Assembly (NCBI RefSeq): GCF_015594545.1
Contig: NZ_JADIIO010000002.1
Span: forward strand, 22,291-86,290
Direction of reading: 5' to 3'
Length of the DNA: 64,000 nt
From: Staphylococcus durrellii
GTDB taxonomy: Bacteria > Bacillota > Bacilli > Staphylococcales > Staphylococcaceae
A program made the translations under genes and the position numbers. Positions 1 to 7,737 of this stretch are shown one piece after another (the first letter of the stretch is position 1; each line of letters opens with the position of its first letter). The notes below the pieces were generated by a model, which saw nothing but the letters and a program-made list of their open reading frames with translations, was not told the origin of the DNA and searched no databases.

Positions 1-1
1 C

Positions 2-214
2 GCTGAACTTGAAGCTAACTTATTAAGTGAACGTACGAAAAAAGGGTTGGAAGCTGCAAGAGCAAGAGGGAGAAAAGGTGGCCGTCCTTCATTGCCAGAT
101 TATAAAAGACGAGAAATCAAGTTTTTATATGATGAACAAAAACTTACTGGTGCAGAAATCGCTGAAAAAACAGGTGTCAGTAGGACTACTGTATATCGCA
201 TTATAAAAGAATAG
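2..214 (+). CDS. Serine recombinase, C-terminal part (5' truncated by window edge)
   Basis: The reading frame is open from the first bases and ends at TAG 212-214. The 70 residues begin in the long helix that follows the catalytic domain (AELEANLLSERTKKG), continue through a basic hinge (ARARGRKGGRPSLP) and end in a helix-turn-helix (LTGAEIAEKTGVSRTTVYRIIK). This is the resolvase/invertase family organisation, in which the C-terminal HTH binds crossover-site DNA. The catalytic serine lies upstream of the window. It is closely similar to, but not identical with, the C-terminus of the frameshifted recombinase at 41693-42246, which lies on the opposite strand. Confidence 0.9.
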   Translation, partial: AELEANLLSERTKKGLEAARARGRKGGRPSLPDYKRREIKFLYDEQKLTGAEIAEKTGVSRTTVYRIIKE

Positions 215-226
215 TGCGAAAAGTAA

Positions 227-270
227 ATACACATGTGTAATTTAGACAAATGTATTTTACACATGTGTAA
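227..270. promoter_or_regulatory. Three phased palindromic operator sites
   Basis: Three 14-bp near-palindromes start at 227 (ATACACATGTGTAA), 242 (TTAGACAAATGTAT) and 257 (TTACACATGTGTAA), exactly 15 bp apart. The last abuts the AAGGAGG ribosome site of the gene starting at 284. The same motif and spacing recur at 36705-36763, 37991-38034 and 38322-38365, around a ParA/RHH pair. Binding by that RHH protein is an inference. Confidence 0.75.
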
Positions 271-283
271 AGGAGGATTTGTT

Positions 284-907
284 ATGAATAGAAGTGATAG
301 AGAAAATTACGAGGAAGAGAAAAGACAGGCTTATCTTGAAGAAGAAGAACGTAAAAGGTCATATTATAATGAGAGAGATTATAGACGAGAACAAGAATTA
401 TATGAGGAAAACAGAAAAAATAAACGTAGTAAAAGAGGACTATCATTCCTTGTTGTAGTTTTATTAATAGTTGCAATGGTATTTGCTTTTAAATCTTGTA
501 GTAATAATAATAATACAGAGCAAGCAAATGTATCAGATAGTCCATCACAGCAGCAACAACAACAACAACCAAACAATGAACAGTATGTACAACAAAAAGA
601 CGATGATATTCAAAGCAAAATTGAAGATACAAAATCTAGTATAGAAAATTCAAATGAAGATACTCAATCAACTTTACAGAGTTTAAAAGATGAAGTGAAT
701 AGTTTAAAGCAAAATGCTAGTAATGAAAAAACAGAAAAAGTAGCAAATGATTACCAAGATACTGTAAATCAGCTAGATGAAGCAAATACAGCTAAGCAAA
801 ATGGTGATGATAGTAAAGTAAAAGAGGAACTAAATAAAGTTAATAGTAAGCTAGATGATATTAAAAATGAAATTTCAGGTTGGTTTAGTAAAGATGAAGA
901 AAACTAA
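284..907 (+). CDS. Membrane-anchored, glutamine-rich coiled-coil protein of unknown function
   Basis: The start is the ATG after AAGGAGG at 270-276; an upstream in-frame ATG lies inside the operator palindromes and is less likely. The 207-residue product has a very charged N-terminus rich in Glu, Arg and Tyr (about residues 1-45), one transmembrane helix (about 50-68), then KSCSNNNN, a polyglutamine tract and a long predicted coiled coil. The Cys just after the helix could be lipid-modified, but there is no normal lipoprotein signal. It is followed at 34 bp by the TcaA-like gene, so the two probably form an operon under the palindromic operators. I do not recognise a family. Confidence 0.7.
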   Translation: MNRSDRENYEEEKRQAYLEEEERKRSYYNERDYRREQELYEENRKNKRSKRGLSFLVVVLLIVAMVFAFKSCSNNNNTEQANVSDSPSQQQQQQQPNNEQYVQQKDDDIQSKIEDTKSSIENSNEDTQSTLQSLKDEVNSLKQNASNEKTEKVANDYQDTVNQLDEANTAKQNGDDSKVKEELNKVNSKLDDIKNEISGWFSKDEEN

Positions 908-940
908 TAATTTAATATAATATTTAAAAAGGACATTTAT

Positions 941-2224
941 ATGACTAATAACGAAGATAATAATACAAAAAATATAAAGAAGAAATACATAATCATTTCT
1001 TCTATTTTAAGTGTCTTACTTATAGTGGGATTGCTAGTCTATTTCATTTTAAGTCAAACAAATGCACAAGGACAGATTGAGGATTTTAAAAATGCAGCAC
1101 ATGATAAAGACTATAAAAAGCTTACTGCTTATTTATCTAGTGGTGAACGTGATTTATCAAATATGGAAGCAAAGGCATTTGCAAAATATATAAATGAACC
1201 TGAAAATAAAAAGAAATTTGATAAAGAAATAAAAGTAATCGAAGATAATATAAAAGATAATAATAATTATGATTTGAAGTTAGGATCAATAACAGATAAT
1301 AATAATCGAAGTATAATAGATGTTAAAAAAAATGGGAAGAAATTTTTATTTATAGATAAAGTTCTTTTTAAGCCAAAGTATACTAATGTTTATGTGAAAG
1401 AAAACAATAATACTGGGATATATGATTATAAAAATGATAAAAAGCGTCATGTTGCATCAGATAGAAATGGTTTTTCGAGTATTGGAGAATTTTTCACTGG
1501 TAAATATAGTATGGATACTAAAAAGAAAATTGAAGATACAGAATTAACAGGTGCAAGTAATGGAAAACTAGAGTTTAATACAGAGGTAACTAACAAAAAT
1601 AATAATGTAGTTGCCATGCAAGATTTCAATCAGTCTAGTTTCAAAATCAACTTGAAAAATAGTGATGATTTAGATGATAGGACTATAAAAATTATGATTA
1701 ATGATAAAGAACAAGATTACGAGAAAAATAAAATTTATGGTAATTACTATAATGCCAATGAGTTGAATGTATATGCAATAGGGGAAATAGACGGAGAAAA
1801 TTTTAAAAGTAATGATGTAGAAGTGAAAAGAAATAAATATCAAAGTCCACAAGAATTAAATTTAAGATTTAATCAAGATAAGATAAATAAGTATAAATTG
1901 GAAAATAAAAAAATAGAATCTAAAGCAAAAGATTTTATGAAAGAATATACTAAAGGATTAAATATGGCATATAAAAAATCTAATTATAAATACATTAGTG
2001 AACATATAAAAGAAGATACTAAAGTATCAAAACATATGAAAAAAATGGTTACCTCAAATGCAAAAAATAAATACAGTAATTTAGAATTTCAAAGTGTTAA
2101 GAAAAATAATGAAAATGTTCAAGTTATCTTAACAAAAGAAGTTAGTAAGGAAAAAGTAACTTCTAAATATTTGTTAGAGGTTACTGATAGTAAATTCAAG
2201 ATAACAAATTATAAGGATATATAA
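941..2224 (+). CDS. TcaA/YvbJ-like membrane-anchored protein
   Basis: The 427 residues comprise a short Asn-rich cytoplasmic end, one transmembrane helix (about 15-38) and a large outside domain. The segment after the helix (FKNAAHDKDYKKLTAYLSSG, then an AFAKYINEPENKKKF-type stretch) resembles the second domain of staphylococcal TcaA and Bacillus YvbJ. The last ~110 residues look like an NTF2-like domain (EYTKGLNMAYKKSNYKYI). The N-terminal zinc ribbon of chromosomal TcaA is absent. TcaA proteins act at the cell envelope and influence glycopeptide susceptibility; whether this plasmid relative does so is unknown. It probably shares a transcript with the gene at 284-907. Confidence 0.65.
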   Translation: MTNNEDNNTKNIKKKYIIISSILSVLLIVGLLVYFILSQTNAQGQIEDFKNAAHDKDYKKLTAYLSSGERDLSNMEAKAFAKYINEPENKKKFDKEIKVIEDNIKDNNNYDLKLGSITDNNNRSIIDVKKNGKKFLFIDKVLFKPKYTNVYVKENNNTGIYDYKNDKKRHVASDRNGFSSIGEFFTGKYSMDTKKKIEDTELTGASNGKLEFNTEVTNKNNNVVAMQDFNQSSFKINLKNSDDLDDRTIKIMINDKEQDYEKNKIYGNYYNANELNVYAIGEIDGENFKSNDVEVKRNKYQSPQELNLRFNQDKINKYKLENKKIESKAKDFMKEYTKGLNMAYKKSNYKYISEHIKEDTKVSKHMKKMVTSNAKNKYSNLEFQSVKKNNENVQVILTKEVSKEKVTSKYLLEVTDSKFKITNYKDI

Positions 2225-2248
2225 AAAAGGGGGAAACCCCTTTTTTTA
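2223..2248. terminator. Bidirectional intrinsic terminator
   Basis: An A-tract, GGGG-GAAA-CCCC stem-loop and T-tract lie between the convergent genes ending at 2224 and 2246. It can serve both strands. Confidence 0.85.
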
Positions 2249-3001
2249 TTGGAACATACCACTAAGTCTATTTATAACAAATGCAACAATACTTATTGAT
2301 AAATCTACATTAGGAGTATTATTTGGTTTTTCATATAAACTATCTTCAATAACACTTCTTAACGAAGCTGATCCATGTATATTAGATGAAAAGTTCTTAT
2401 AACATATATGATAATATACAGGAAAGCCTAAATGGTAGCATAAATCTTTAAAATTATATAATTCGATTGGTACGTTATTCCCCTTATCATCTGTTTCATA
2501 TTCATCAGTTTGTGAATACCATTTAAAATTTTTATTATTAATATTAGTGAAACCATTTCTGAATTTATCTTTTTTCATCGTTAAATTATTCATATTAAAT
2601 GCTTGCGAAAATTCATTGTCGTTTTGATTAATACCTATATAATTTCTTATATCTGAATATGAAGTTTCTTTAGTATCATTATGATAAACGAATTCATGAT
2701 ATTTTTGAATTTCATATTCCGTATAGTCTAAATATTTTTTTGCTCTATCATTAGCATAGTTTTTACTTTTGTTTAAAAACATTATATATATATATCGTTC
2801 AAATAAAATTCTAGCTAAAGCAGGTAAAGTAGTATTATGTTGATTATTAATTAAAAGTTCAATAGATTCATATAATTCACTAACTTCTAATAATAAATTG
2901 TAATTGGCTAAATCAATATCTTTTAAACTAGTCTGTTCTGACATTACGTCTGCAACAATATTTATTCTTTCTTTGAATTCTGATGCAGTCACAATAAACA
3001 T
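2246..3001 (-). CDS. DUF5677-like protein
   Basis: A 251-residue, mostly helical soluble protein. The middle (YESIELLINNQHNTTLPALARILFERYIYIMFL) resembles DUF5677, a helical domain of unknown function found in bacterial mobile elements. The conserved Arg/Glu pair (ARILFER) and a late His-Gly (NIHGSAS) are visible. It lies 20 bp downstream of the YolD-like gene and is probably co-transcribed with it. Family assignment is from recognition of the pattern and no function is proposed. Confidence 0.6.
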   Translation of the reverse strand: MFIVTASEFKERINIVADVMSEQTSLKDIDLANYNLLLEVSELYESIELLINNQHNTTLPALARILFERYIYIMFLNKSKNYANDRAKKYLDYTEYEIQKYHEFVYHNDTKETSYSDIRNYIGINQNDNEFSQAFNMNNLTMKKDKFRNGFTNINNKNFKWYSQTDEYETDDKGNNVPIELYNFKDLCYHLGFPVYYHICYKNFSSNIHGSASLRSVIEDSLYEKPNNTPNVDLSISIVAFVINRLSGMFQ

Positions 3002-3021
3002 TATAAATTTCCACCTCTATT

Positions 3022-3435
3022 TTATATTACATTACAAACCACAGAAAAATCTATATTTTCTATATCACCTTGCTCATTAATCAAAGTGATCAATTCATTA
3101 ATAGTATCTACTTTCTTAATAAAACCTGACCCAATCCTCATATATCCATTCTTCCAGTAATTAATTGTGCAAAATGAATTAGTAGCTATCTTCTCATTAA
3201 TTATATCATTAATAATTTCCAATTGTTCTTGTGATAGTAAAGGCATTTCTATTTTATTTTGATCTTCTACATATTGCTCTAGCATTTCGTATTGAATTGG
3301 TAAACTCTTAAACGGTTGCCATTTTTTAATTCCTCTACCTTGTGGGATTCGAGGATTAAGATATTCTCTAGGTATCTTTCTATAATCAGTTTCATATTTA
3401 TATGTGTCTGGCATATCAGGGTTAATTATTTTCAT
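3022..3435 (-). CDS. YolD-like family protein
   Basis: The start is the ATG at 3433-3435, preceded by GAGGTGC; a longer in-frame extension would run into the cassette-array hairpin. The 137 residues show the YolD-like pattern: RGIKKWQPFKSLP near residue 35-47, then LLSQEQLEIINDII, then a beta-rich end with GSGFIKKVD. YolD proteins are small partners often encoded beside Y-family polymerase (UmuC-like) genes on Gram-positive mobile elements; no polymerase gene is present here. It is transcribed away from the cassette array. Confidence 0.75.
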   Translation of the reverse strand: MKIINPDMPDTYKYETDYRKIPREYLNPRIPQGRGIKKWQPFKSLPIQYEMLEQYVEDQNKIEMPLLSQEQLEIINDIINEKIATNSFCTINYWKNGYMRIGSGFIKKVDTINELITLINEQGDIENIDFSVVCNVI

Positions 3436-3543
3436 TAAAAGCACCTCAAAACCATTATAGAACATGTGTTCGTTATAAGCAATATCATATATTTGAAATA
3501 GGACGCTGTGAGAACCTCTCATTTGCATCGAAAACAAAAATGG

Positions 3544-3866
3544 GTGAGTGTATGTGCGTAATGCGCACATACACTCACATTAAAACTAAATTCAAAATGG
3601 AGGGAAAGTGAGGATTCACTTTCCCTTTATTTCCATTTTTTAGAATTTATTTTTTTGTGTTGAAACGCTCACACGTACAATCAGAGATTGTACTTTTAAC
3701 AAGCCTACTCAATCTTGCAAGGGGCAAAAAACTTTTTATTTGTGGCCATACGGCCAGTCTAAAAACTTTTATTGCTTGAACCCTTGCAAGATCAACGTAA
3801 CGGCTTGTTGCAGTGGCTTCACAACACAGCAAAAATAAATAATTTCTAAAAGATAAAATTTCAGGG
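3544..3866 (+). repeat. Structured cassette repeat, copy 1
   Basis: First of five ~325-bp direct repeats. It opens with a perfect 15-bp hairpin (3544-3558 with 3564-3578) and a GGGAAAGTGA/TCACTTTCCC hairpin. A nested fold follows: TGTGTTG 3656-3662 with CAACACA 3822-3828, GTACAATC with GATTGTAC 3674-3692, AACAAGCC 3698-3705 with GGCTTGTT 3802-3809, ATCTTGCAAGGG 3712-3723 with CCCTTGCAAGAT 3781-3792, and a TGGCC/GGCCA tip at 3743-3756. No protein seems to be encoded. It may be a promoter or a structure active in single-stranded DNA. Confidence 0.9.
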
Positions 3867-3876
3867 GGTCATTAAA

Positions 3877-4578
3877 ATGACAGTAGAAGATAGAATTGAA
3901 TTGTACGTTTTTGAAAATGAATACAAGGAAGTTGTTGGAATTTATGAAACAATTGAGTTAGATGAATTTTACAATCGTTATACTACAAGAGTAATAGAGT
4001 CAGCAGAAGAACATTATTGCTTAGATGAAAGATTAAAATATCATATGGTAAATTTTGGTTATTTAGCAAAATTTTATGATATATATCCAACTATTGATGA
4101 AAATGATTCTGAATTAAAAGATTATCTAAAAACATATAATGAAGTTACTCAAGAAAAACTATCTTTTGAAAAAATCGAAGTTTTAGAAGAAGATGAACAA
4201 GTTATCATTAACTATATTTTTAAAAATGGTTTAGATAAATATAAAAAGAATAAAGATAAAACTAAAAATCTTATACCATCTATTGAGATATTGTGGAATA
4301 AGCAAGATGAGAAACCAATTGTTTTAAAAGAATATACATGCAATGTTGAAAAACTAGTTGAGTGTATTTTAACTTCTGAAATGAGTAGAATATATCAAGA
4401 ACATTCCACAGAAGAATTGTTGTTTGAAAAGACTAATTACCTTAAAAACTTAATCCGATTTGTAGATGAATTGAACGAGGTCTTAAATGATAAAGTCGAA
4501 ACTTTATATAAGTTACAAGAAGTCTATAACAACGAGTTTTATTTCTGTGATAATGAGATCATTGTTAATGAATACTAA
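3877..4578 (+). CDS. Acidic protein of unknown function (cassette 1)
   Basis: A 233-residue, strongly acidic protein rich in Glu, Asp, Tyr and Lys, with no membrane segment or motif that I recognise. It is the only gene between repeat copies 1 and 2, starts 10 bp after the repeat behind AGGGGGTC, and is followed at once by the conserved cassette terminator. Acidic composition and a place in a probable transfer-associated array would fit a DNA-mimic anti-defence protein, but that is inference only. The ELYVFENEYKEVVG start loosely recalls an ArdA-type beginning without convincing similarity. Confidence 0.7.
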   Translation: MTVEDRIELYVFENEYKEVVGIYETIELDEFYNRYTTRVIESAEEHYCLDERLKYHMVNFGYLAKFYDIYPTIDENDSELKDYLKTYNEVTQEKLSFEKIEVLEEDEQVIINYIFKNGLDKYKKNKDKTKNLIPSIEILWNKQDEKPIVLKEYTCNVEKLVECILTSEMSRIYQEHSTEELLFEKTNYLKNLIRFVDELNEVLNDKVETLYKLQEVYNNEFYFCDNEIIVNEY

Positions 4579-4582
4579 TATC

Positions 4583-4641
4583 AAAGCCCTCGAAAAAATC
4601 GGGGGCTTTGCTTTTGGCATAAAGCGGCCAAAAACAAAGCC
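4583..4641 (+). terminator. Cassette terminator with alternative hairpin, copy 1
   Basis: AAAGCCCTCG pairs with CGGGGGCTTT (4583-4609) as a terminator. The same GGCTTTG arm can pair instead with CAAAGCC at 4635-4641, with CTTTTGGC/GCCAAAAA extending that stem. The two folds exclude each other. The module recurs after cassettes 2-4. Confidence 0.8.
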
Positions 4642-4653
4642 GAAACAAAAGGA

Positions 4654-4981
4654 GTGAATGTGATGTGCATAACGCACACACATCACATTCACATTAAAAC
4701 TAAATTCAAAAATGGAGGGAAAGTGAGGATTCACTTTCCCTTTATTTCTATTTTTTAGAATTTATTTTTTTGTGTTGAAACGCTCACACGTACAATCAAA
4801 GATTGTACTTTTAACAAGCCTACTCAATCTTGCAAGGGGCAAAAAACTTTTTATTTATGGCCATACGGCCAGTCTAAAAACTTTTATTGCTTGAACCCTT
4901 GCAAGATCAACGTAACGGCTTGTTGCAGTGGCTTCACAACACAGCAAAAATAAATAATTTCTAAAAGAAAATTTTCAGGAG
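4654..4981 (+). repeat. Structured cassette repeat, copy 2
   Basis: Nearly identical to copy 1. The opening hairpin has a different sequence (GTGAATGTGATGTG with CACATCACATTCAC) but the same pairing, so the stem covaries. One change (TTATGG for TTGTGG) puts a stop in the minus-strand open frame that is intact in copies 1, 3 and 5, which argues against that frame being a gene. Confidence 0.9.
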
Positions 4982-4989
4982 GGATTAAT

Positions 4990-5085
4990 ATGATTCTTGT
5001 AATTATCATTTTATTTATATTGGTATACTTCGCTAGTTTAACATTTGAAATATTAAATTCTTTTATTAAGGAGTGGTCAAAATGA
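4990..5085 (+). CDS. 31-residue single-pass membrane microprotein (cassette 2)
   Basis: ATG at 4990 follows CAGGAGGGATTAAT directly after repeat copy 2. The product MILVIIILFILVYFASLTF... is one hydrophobic helix with a short polar tail. Its stop overlaps the next gene's start (ATGA at 5082-5085), which suggests translational coupling. The good ribosome site, coupling and position support a real gene; function is unknown. Confidence 0.55.
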   Translation: MILVIIILFILVYFASLTFEILNSFIKEWSK

Positions 5086-5288
5086 GTATTTATTATGATT
5101 ATGATAATACAGGCGTTCAGTATGACTGGATAGAAATAAATGAAACTAAAAAAACAATTAGATATGGTAACAGTGGAATACAAATTCCCGATACACACAA
5201 CATTGAATGTATCTACGTTAGAGATTTAAGTCGATTAATAATTAATAATATTAATAAATATCAAGATATTTCAAAAGGAGTTAATTAA
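5082..5288 (+). CDS. Small unknown protein (cassette 2)
   Basis: A 68-residue protein started from the ATG overlapping the preceding stop, with AAGGAG at 5068-5073; an upstream in-frame GTG at 5073 falls in the ribosome site and is rejected. It is Tyr-, Asn- and Ile-rich with a likely beta-rich start (MSIYYDYDNTGVQYDWIEI). No family recognised. It is the second gene of a tight four-gene cassette. Confidence 0.6.
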   Translation: MSIYYDYDNTGVQYDWIEINETKKTIRYGNSGIQIPDTHNIECIYVRDLSRLIINNINKYQDISKGVN

Positions 5289-5289
5289 T

Positions 5290-5421
5290 ATGTTAAAAAT
5301 AAATGAACTTGTAGAGTATGATGGGAATTTGATTGAAGTGAAAAACCTTAATGATTATTACACTATTAATGATATGAATTCTAATGAAGAAGTAGGTTTT
5401 ATGTTTAACGATTGGGAATAA
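5290..5421 (+). CDS. 43-residue acidic protein (cassette 2)
   Basis: ATG at 5290 follows AAAGGAG at 5275-5281, one base after the previous stop. The product is acidic (MLKINELVEYDGNLIEVKNL...FNDWE), probably a small beta fold. No family recognised. The ribosome site and tight packing support translation. Confidence 0.5.
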   Translation: MLKINELVEYDGNLIEVKNLNDYYTINDMNSNEEVGFMFNDWE

Positions 5422-5442
5422 AAAAAATTCAGGAGTGATTAA

Positions 5443-5709
5443 ATGGAAATTAAAAATGCAGACCAGTTAAGAGATAGTAATATAAAAGCAAAAGAGCGAT
5501 TTGAAAAAGCAATAGAAAGACAATATAAAGAAATATTGAAGGCAAATGATGCAGGTAAAAGAGCAACAATATTCTGGTATGATAATGATCTACGATATGA
5601 AGATATAAGTAATCAGATTAAAAAGTATTTCAGTGATAAAGGTTATAGTTTTGCAAGAGATAGAGTAAGTCAAGGCGTTCCACAATTAACATTATATATA
5701 GAATGGTAA
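5443..5709 (+). CDS. Small unknown protein (cassette 2)
   Basis: An 88-residue protein behind CAGGAG. The N-terminal half is a charged amphipathic helix (about 10-40) and the C-terminal half is mixed (ISNQIKKYFSDKGYSFARDRVSQGVPQLTLYIEW). It is the last gene of cassette 2 and is followed directly by the conserved terminator. No family recognised. Confidence 0.65.
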   Translation: MEIKNADQLRDSNIKAKERFEKAIERQYKEILKANDAGKRATIFWYDNDLRYEDISNQIKKYFSDKGYSFARDRVSQGVPQLTLYIEW

Positions 5710-5714
5710 TAATT

Positions 5715-5773
5715 AAAGCCCTCGAAAAAATCGGGGGCTTTGCTTTTGGCATAAAACAGCCAAAAACAAAGCC
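5715..5773 (+). terminator. Cassette terminator with alternative hairpin, copy 2
   Basis: Same double-hairpin module as after cassette 1: an AAAGCCCTCG/CGGGGGCTTT terminator, with the GGCTTTG arm able to pair instead with the downstream CAAAGCC. Confidence 0.8.
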
Positions 5774-5785
5774 GAAACAAAAGGA

Positions 5786-6115
5786 GTGAATGTGATGTGC
5801 ATAACGCACACACATCACATTCACATTAAAACTAAATTCAAAATGGAGGGAAAGTGAAGATTCACTTTCTCTTTATTTCCATTTTTTTTGAATTTATTTT
5901 TTTGTGTTGAAACGCTCACACGTACAATCAAAGATTGTACTTTTAACAAGCCTACTCAATCTTACAAGGGGCAAAAAACTTTTTATTTGTGGCCATACGG
6001 CCAGTCTAAAAACTTTTATTGCTTGAACCCTTGCAAGATCAACGTAACGGCTTGTTGCAGTGGCTTCACAACACAGCAAAAATAAATAATTTCTAAAAGA
6101 AAAATTTCAGGAGGA
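5786..6115 (+). repeat. Structured cassette repeat, copy 3
   Basis: Same unit as copy 1. The left arm of the 12-bp stem reads ATCTTACAAGGG here and in copies 4 and 5. Opposite CCCTTGCAAGAT this is an A-C mismatch on the plus strand but a G-T wobble on the minus strand, so folding is better kept on the minus strand. Confidence 0.9.
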
Positions 6116-6121
6116 GTTAAT

Positions 6122-6505
6122 ATGATTAATATAGAAAATTTAAAAGCGTCAGAAAGTTACTTGAAAATTTGTAAGGATATTAAAGAATACGAAATGATAG
6201 AATTTGAACGTGATTACAATGAAGATGAAGAAGTATTTGATTCTAATTTAAAATGTGATTTGGCATATACTACAAAAGGTGATGATGAAGAATTTGAAAT
6301 CCAAGTTTCTTTAGATTTAAAGAATAATAGATTAATTAGGGAATTGTCACATCTATATGATAATTATATAGAATACGATTATTTTGATAGTTGGAATGAT
6401 ATTGCGTTAATGACAGAATACCTTAACTTTGATGATTTAATTATGACTGATGTTGACGTAGATGAATTACAAGATACATTTAATAAAAATCAGGCAAAAT
6501 ATTAA
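6122..6505 (+). CDS. Highly acidic unknown protein (cassette 3)
   Basis: A 127-residue protein with very high Asp/Glu content (DYNEDEEVFDS, KGDDEEFEIQV, DVDVDELQD). The ATG follows CAGGAGG directly after repeat copy 3. No family recognised. Its charge would fit a DNA-mimic or inhibitor, which is conjecture. It shares cassette 3 with the gene at 6528-6743. Confidence 0.65.
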   Translation: MINIENLKASESYLKICKDIKEYEMIEFERDYNEDEEVFDSNLKCDLAYTTKGDDEEFEIQVSLDLKNNRLIRELSHLYDNYIEYDYFDSWNDIALMTEYLNFDDLIMTDVDVDELQDTFNKNQAKY

Positions 6506-6527
6506 ACTTACTAGGAGGTCATTTAAG

Positions 6528-6743
6528 ATGGAACAATCTCAAAATTACAAAGACTTAGTAGCAGAAATGAAGAAAATGGAATATATGGAAACTCTAAAAG
6601 CTGTATTTTGTTTTGAAACTGGTATTGAAGATGAAGAATATTTAAGCAATATGGCAGATTATTTTATTAATAGTAAGCAGATTCATAATTTCTTAGATGA
6701 AGAATTGTTTAATAAGCAATTAGAATATTATCAAAATTTTTAA
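6528..6743 (+). CDS. Small acidic helical protein (cassette 3)
   Basis: A 71-residue protein started at the ATG after CTAGGAGGTC; a longer in-frame extension overlaps the upstream gene without a ribosome site. Mostly helical and acidic (TGIEDEEYLSNMADYFINSKQ). No family recognised. The conserved cassette terminator follows 8 bp after the stop. Confidence 0.65.
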   Translation: MEQSQNYKDLVAEMKKMEYMETLKAVFCFETGIEDEEYLSNMADYFINSKQIHNFLDEELFNKQLEYYQNF

Positions 6744-6751
6744 TTAAAACT

Positions 6752-6806
6752 AGCCCTCGAAAAATCGGGGGCTTTGCTTTTGGCATAAGACGGCCAAAAC
6801 AAAGCC
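6752..6806 (+). terminator. Cassette terminator with alternative hairpin, copy 3
   Basis: AGCCCTCG/CGGGGGCT terminator stem, followed by GGCTTTG...CAAAGCC as the alternative stem. Same module as copies 1, 2 and 4. Confidence 0.8.
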
Positions 6807-6818
6807 GAACCAAAAGGA

Positions 6819-7141
6819 GTGAATGTGATGTGCATAACGCACACACATAACATTCACATTTTAAGTAAATTCAAAATGGAGGGAAAGTGAAGATTCACTT
6901 TCCCTTTATTTCCATTTTTAGAATTTATTTTTTTGTGTTGAAACGCTCACACGTACAATCAAAGATTGTACTTTTAACAAGCCTACTCAATCTTACAAGG
7001 GGCAATAAAACTTTTTATTTGTGGCCATACGGCCAGTCTAAAAACTTTTATTGCTTGAACCCTTGCAAGATCAACGTAACGGCTTGTTGCAGTGGCTTCA
7101 CAACACAGCAAAAATAAATAATTTCTAAAAGAAAAATTTCA
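6819..7141 (+). repeat. Structured cassette repeat, copy 4
   Basis: Same unit as copy 1. It carries the ATCTTACAAGGG stem variant and one small indel (GGCAATAAAAC), which breaks the minus-strand open frame seen in copies 1, 3 and 5. Confidence 0.9.
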
Positions 7142-7219
7142 GAAGTGTTTAAGATGATTTATTGAATAATAGTTATCTCAAAAAGGTTGAATATCGGATT
7201 AGAAAAGGAGGTGATATAA

Positions 7220-7339
7220 GTGAAAAGAACACAGAGAGAGGAAAAAGAACAAAAAAATAAGATTACAAAAGCTACTTTGGTACTACTATACCTCAACATA
7301 GCTTATGCAATCTTACAGATTCTCGGAAAAATATTTTAG
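7220..7339 (+). CDS. 39-residue membrane peptide (cassette 4)
   Basis: GTG at 7220 is preceded by AAAGGAGGTGATATAA. The product has a charged start (KRTQREEKEQKNK) and one hydrophobic helix (ATLVLLYLNIAYAILQILGKIF). The size and shape resemble small membrane toxins or regulatory peptides, but I do not recognise the family. A GC-rich hairpin follows 7 bp after the stop. Confidence 0.5.
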   Translation: MKRTQREEKEQKNKITKATLVLLYLNIAYAILQILGKIF

Positions 7340-7346
7340 TTCTTAA

Positions 7347-7369
7347 AGTAGGGGCTCACACCCCCTACT
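7347..7369 (+). terminator. Hairpin after the 39-residue peptide gene
   Basis: AGTAGGGG/CCCCTACT stem with a short loop, followed by a T/C-rich stretch. It may terminate or attenuate transcription between two membrane-peptide genes of the same cassette. Confidence 0.5.
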
Positions 7370-7402
7370 ACCTTTCTTCTATTATATCATAGGAGGGTAA
7401 AA

Positions 7403-7489
7403 ATGAAAAATTACAATAAGAAAATGTTTGTTTTATTACTATTCCTTACGTTTTTAAATATCATTAATTTACTGATGGAGGTTTTATAA
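7403..7489 (+). CDS. 28-residue membrane peptide (cassette 4)
   Basis: ATG follows TAGGAGGGTAAAA. The product is a short basic start and a single hydrophobic helix (KKMFVLLLFLTFLNIINLLMEVL). The stop overlaps the start of the DUF4314-like gene (TAATG at 7487-7491), so the two are probably translationally coupled. No function known. Confidence 0.5.
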   Translation: MKNYNKKMFVLLLFLTFLNIINLLMEVL

Positions 7490-7731
7490 TGAATAAAAAT
7501 AAGCAAATAGAAATATTGAAAAACCATTACGTTAAGGGCTTAAGAGTGGAATTAATTAAAATAACTGATGATATTACTAAACTTAAAAAAGGTGATTTAG
7601 GTACAATTACTAAAGTTGATGATATAGGTCAAATACATGTTAATTGGGATAACGGTTCTACATTGGCTTTAGTGTATGGTGAAGATAGGTTCATAGCATC
7701 AACGCCATATTCATCACAAGAATATGTATGA
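7489..7731 (+). CDS. DUF4314-like protein (cassette 4)
   Basis: An 80-residue protein matching the DUF4314 pattern: RVELIKITDD, then KKGDLGTITKVDDIGQIHVNWDNGSTLALVYGEDRF. This is a small SH3-like beta fold seen in Gram-positive mobile elements; its biochemical role is not known to me. It is the only cargo gene in the array with a recognisable family, and its start overlaps the upstream stop. Confidence 0.75.
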   Translation: MNKNKQIEILKNHYVKGLRVELIKITDDITKLKKGDLGTITKVDDIGQIHVNWDNGSTLALVYGEDRFIASTPYSSQEYV

Positions 7732-7737
7732 TAATTA

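Noticed and set aside
233..283. Upstream start for the 284-907 gene
   Set aside because: The added residues translate the operator palindromes, and AAGGAGG lies correctly before the ATG at 284.
3436..3570. N-terminal extension of the YolD-like gene
   Set aside because: The extension runs into the cassette hairpin and lacks a ribosome site, while GAGGTGC precedes the internal ATG.
3647..3832. 61-residue minus-strand open frame repeated inside cassette repeats (also 5894-6079 and 7909-8094)
   Set aside because: Copy 2 has an in-frame stop and copy 4 an indel that breaks the frame, there is no ribosome site, and the sequence is explained by conserved hairpins.
4513..4734. Minus-strand open frames across the cassette terminators (MCVRYAHHIHS-type peptides)
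   Set aside because: They lie over the double-hairpin terminator and opening hairpin; the recurrent peptide follows from repeated structure, not coding selection.
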